DNA of 7,706 nucleotides from Acidimicrobiaceae bacterium (GTDB taxonomy: Bacteria; Actinomycetota; Acidimicrobiia; Acidimicrobiales; UBA8190), in assembly GCA_003453695.1 (NCBI GenBank), contig DMNK01000123.1, positions 22,098-29,803 on the forward strand, written 5' to 3'. Positions 6,541 through 7,706 of the stretch are shown here, piece by piece. The notes beneath the pieces were generated by a model. It did not search any database, had not been told where the DNA came from, and saw only the letters and a list, made by a program, of their open reading frames with translations. Each line of letters starts with the position of its first letter. The first letter of the stretch is position 1. The translations under genes and the position numbers were made by a program.

Positions 6541-6987
6541 TCAGCCTTCGTTGCCGTCGGCGAGGCCGTCGGCGAGGCCGTCGGCCAGCCTCTGCTCCTC
6601 GGGGCCGACCTTCTCCTCCCAGCGGGTGGGATCCCAGAGCTCGACCCGATTGATGATCCCGGTCACGAGCACGTTCTCCCGTAGGCCGGCGAACTCCCGG
6701 AGACGCGACGGGATGGGCATCCGCCCCTGCCGGTCCAGCTCCACCTCGTGGGACGTGGACGCCCACATGCGCGCTTGATTGCGCTCCGGGCGACCTGCCG
6801 ACTCTCGCTCCTCCCTGTCTCGCATCTGACGCTCGAACTGTTCGGGGGTCCACAACGCCAGGCACCCGTCGTGGTTCTGCGTGAGATAGCCCCCCTGGTC
6901 GAAAGCGGCGCGGAAGCGCACGGGGAGGATGACCCTCCCCTTGGCGTCGAGCGTGTGCTCGTAGGTCCCAAAGAACCGTGCCACCAC
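6541..6987 (-). CDS. mraZ: Transcriptional regulator MraZ of the dcw operon
   Basis: MraZ is a ring-forming DNA-binding protein that controls the dcw operon by binding short direct repeats in its own promoter. The 148-residue product has the two SpoVT-AbrB-like halves: the first begins FFGTYEHTLDAKGRVILPVRFR (about residues 5-26, key DAKGR at 14-18), the second contains SHEVELDRQGRMPIPSRLREFA (79-100, key DRQGR at 85-89), each with the family's D.(K/Q)GR signature. It ends LADGLADGLADGNEG, a short tetrapeptide repeat encoded by 12-bp tandem repeats. The GTG start at 6987 is followed at once by a second GTG (6984); either may be used. A strong Shine-Dalgarno sequence, GAGGGGAG, lies 9 nt upstream. 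It is the first gene of the operon, and its expected binding sites overlap its promoter (see 7030-7106). Confidence 0.97.
   Translation of the reverse strand: MVARFFGTYEHTLDAKGRVILPVRFRAAFDQGGYLTQNHDGCLALWTPEQFERQMRDREERESAGRPERNQARMWASTSHEVELDRQGRMPIPSRLREFAGLRENVLVTGIINRVELWDPTRWEEKVGPEEQRLADGLADGLADGNEG
6553..6585 (+). repeat. 12-bp tandem repeat in the 3' end of mraZ
   Basis: On the plus strand the unit GCCGTCGGCGAG occurs twice in full (6553-6564, 6565-6576) with a 9-nt partial third copy. Because the unit is a multiple of three, it encodes LADG repeated three times at the MraZ C-terminus without disturbing the frame. It could vary in copy number between strains. Confidence 0.8.
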
Positions 6988-6996
6988 GAATCGGTG

Positions 6997-7004
6997 CTCC
7001 CCTC
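6997..7004 (-). promoter_or_regulatory. Ribosome binding site of mraZ
   Basis: GAGGGGAG on the minus strand ends 9 nt before GTG 6987. It supports the GTG pair at 6984-6987 as the mraZ start in the absence of any ATG. Confidence 0.7.
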
Positions 7005-7029
7005 ACGTTTCCCGACATGTGGCGGGAAC

Positions 7030-7106
7030 CTCCCCTTCGCACCACTTCGCACCACTTTAAGCCCCAATTCACCACCCTGTCAACCATGACCACCACGAAC
7101 AGCCAC
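7030..7106 (-). promoter_or_regulatory. Helically phased GTGG box array, probable MraZ operator
   Basis: Read on the minus strand, GTGGTG begins at 7096, 7075, 7055 and 7045, and GTGGCT at 7106. Degenerate units fill the gaps in nearly the same register: TGGTTG at 7086, GGGGCT at 7065 and GGGGAG at 7035. Spacing is therefore 10 or 11 bp, one helical turn, for up to eight units. The core is an exact 10-bp duplication AAGTGGTGCG (7057-7048 and 7047-7038). MraZ proteins are known to bind several short G-rich direct repeats spaced about 10 bp apart upstream of mraZ. The array covers the -35/-10 region and predicted start site, which fits autorepression. The box pattern is seen; MraZ as the binder is inferred from position. 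Confidence 0.75.
7054..7083 (-). promoter_or_regulatory. Probable sigma-70-type promoter of the mraZ/dcw operon
   Basis: A perfect -35 hexamer TTGACA (7083-7078) is followed after 18 bp by TAAAGT (7059-7054), which matches four of six -10 positions, including the first, second and last bases. Transcription would start near 7047, giving a leader of about 60 nt before mraZ. Both hexamers are interleaved with the GTGG boxes. A 17-bp spacing with TTAAAG is an alternative reading of the -10. Confidence 0.65.
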
Positions 7107-7109
7107 AAA

Positions 7110-7218
7110 TTCGGGCCCGGGCCCCACGGGGCTCCGCAACAGGACGCGTCGGACGAGCTCCGGGGCCCGGCCGGGGCGCCGGGGGCGGGGAGAGGCGGGT
7201 GGGGCGGGCCGGCCCCGC
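7110..7218. other. Very G+C-rich spacer with inverted repeats, possible terminator of the upstream gene
   Basis: This stretch follows the stop of the lipoate-ligase-like gene and holds several overlapping inverted repeats: a 6-bp stem with a 5-nt loop at 7203-7219, touching the stop codon, and 8-bp arms CGGGCCCC / GGGGCCCG at 7162-7169 and 7118-7125. No clear T-run follows, only TTT about 10 nt beyond the second arm. A terminator is plausible between two unrelated genes, but in sequence this rich in G and C such repeats arise easily by chance. No gene is evident here. Confidence 0.3.
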
Positions 7219-7706
7219 CTACGGACGAGGCAGGTTGTCGACCACGGCGGCCCACAGGACTTCGACGGTGCCGAGAGCCGACAGTCCCGCAGCCCTGTGG
7301 GCGAGATCGGCTCGGGCGCGATCTCTGTCGGTGGCGGAGAGGTCGAAGAGCGCCAGGAGCTGATCGAGATCCCAGCGGAGGGCGGCCACCGTCTGCAGGC
7401 GGGCCCCGGCGCTGGTGCGGCGCTGGGACAGGCCGACCACCTTCTTGGCGGCCACGGTCACTTCGCCCGGCCCGATCCCCGCGAAGCACACGAGCGGCGA
7501 CCACTCGGTGCGGGTGGCCCGGGCGCGGTGCACCACCGGGTCGGCGCCCAACGTCGTCAACGCCGTCGCCCACAGCTCGCCGAGCCAATAGGCGCCGCGT
7601 ACGACGTCGTCGTCCCACAGGGCGTCGCCCCTCGGGATCCACGCCTCCAGCCAGAGCTGTGCGCCCGGCCCCACCATCACCGCTCCCCCGCCACTTCGGC
7701 GGTGCA
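7219..7706 (-). CDS. Lipoate-protein ligase A / octanoyltransferase family protein, 5' end cut off by the window
   Basis: The visible 161 C-terminal residues begin HRRSGGGAVMVGPGAQLWLE, matching the RRxSGGGAV motif that lines the lipoyl-AMP pocket of the LplA/LipB/BirA-like catalytic fold. Further on, AAKKVVGLSQRRT carries the conserved lysine (visible residue 88) of the K.vG..Q.R motif. Members attach lipoyl or octanoyl groups to E2 and H proteins, or transfer them between carriers; which reaction applies cannot be told from this part. A helical C-terminal region ends VVDNLPRP. The frame runs open to the window edge, so the GTG at 7680 lies inside the gene and is not its start. It is on the same strand as the dcw genes but separated by 231 nt that contain a full promoter, so it is probably a separate transcription unit. 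Confidence 0.8.
   Translation of the reverse strand, partial: HRRSGGGAVMVGPGAQLWLEAWIPRGDALWDDDVVRGAYWLGELWATALTTLGADPVVHRARATRTEWSPLVCFAGIGPGEVTVAAKKVVGLSQRRTSAGARLQTVAALRWDLDQLLALFDLSATDRDRARADLAHRAAGLSALGTVEVLWAAVVDNLPRP

Noticed and set aside
5021..6778. 585-codon open frame on the plus strand spanning ftsL, rsmH and part of mraZ
   Set aside because: It crosses three real genes on the opposite strand and reads as low-complexity Arg/Gly; long stop-free antisense frames are expected at this G+C content.
5300..7642. 780-codon minus-strand frame with rsmH at its end
   Set aside because: Only the last 318 codons match RsmH; the upstream part overlaps mraZ in another frame and the promoter region. 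ATG 6256 has the ribosome site.
7219..7680. Treating GTG 7680 as the start of the lipoate-ligase-like gene
   Set aside because: The frame stays open to the window edge and encodes the conserved RRSGGGAV motif upstream of that GTG, so the gene is truncated by the window.

Overview
The window is about 70% G+C and carries the 5' half of a division and cell wall (dcw) cluster, all on the minus strand, preceded by the end of an unrelated lipoate-ligase-family gene. Read in the direction of transcription (high to low coordinates) the order is: lplA-like gene (5' end cut off by the window) - promoter with a repeated MraZ-type operator - mraZ - 284-nt leader or spacer - rsmH (mraW) - ftsL-like - ftsI (pbpB) - murE - mraY - murD (3' end cut off). 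High G+C, frequent GTG starts, a meso-diaminopimelate type MurE (DNPR motif), an Arg/Pro-rich FtsL-like protein and a PBP2/FtsI with a long basic cytoplasmic N-terminus suggest a high-GC actinobacterium. An uncultured or Acidimicrobiia-like lineage is my best guess, but it is an inference and cannot be proved from this sequence alone.

Region by region: 7219-7706 is the C-terminal part of a lipoyl/octanoyl ligase-like protein. The 6988-7218 spacer holds G+C-rich inverted repeats, then a TTGACA / TAAAGT promoter embedded in a helically phased series of GTGG boxes on the minus strand, which is the expected kind of operator for the MraZ protein encoded just downstream. mraZ (6541-6987) is followed by a spacer with two unusual elements: a 51-nt C-rich, almost G-free stretch in the transcript and a perfect 14-bp hairpin. 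From rsmH onward the genes are packed with no room for internal promoters: rsmH/ftsL overlap as TGATG, ftsL/ftsI as GTGA, ftsI to murE has about 28 nt, murE/mraY overlap as GTGA, and mraY to murD has 7 nt.

Functionally the genes form one unit. MraZ sets the level of the operon. RsmH methylates 16S rRNA. The FtsL-like protein and FtsI belong to the septal synthase machinery. MurE and MurD add amino acids to the UDP-MurNAc peptide, and MraY transfers the finished precursor to undecaprenyl phosphate. The notable absence is murF, which normally lies between murE and mraY; here murE and mraY overlap by 4 nt. I see no mobile element, CRISPR array, tRNA or rRNA, and no clearly new protein system. 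The most interesting signals are the MraZ-type operator array, the C-rich leader plus hairpin between mraZ and rsmH, and the missing murF.
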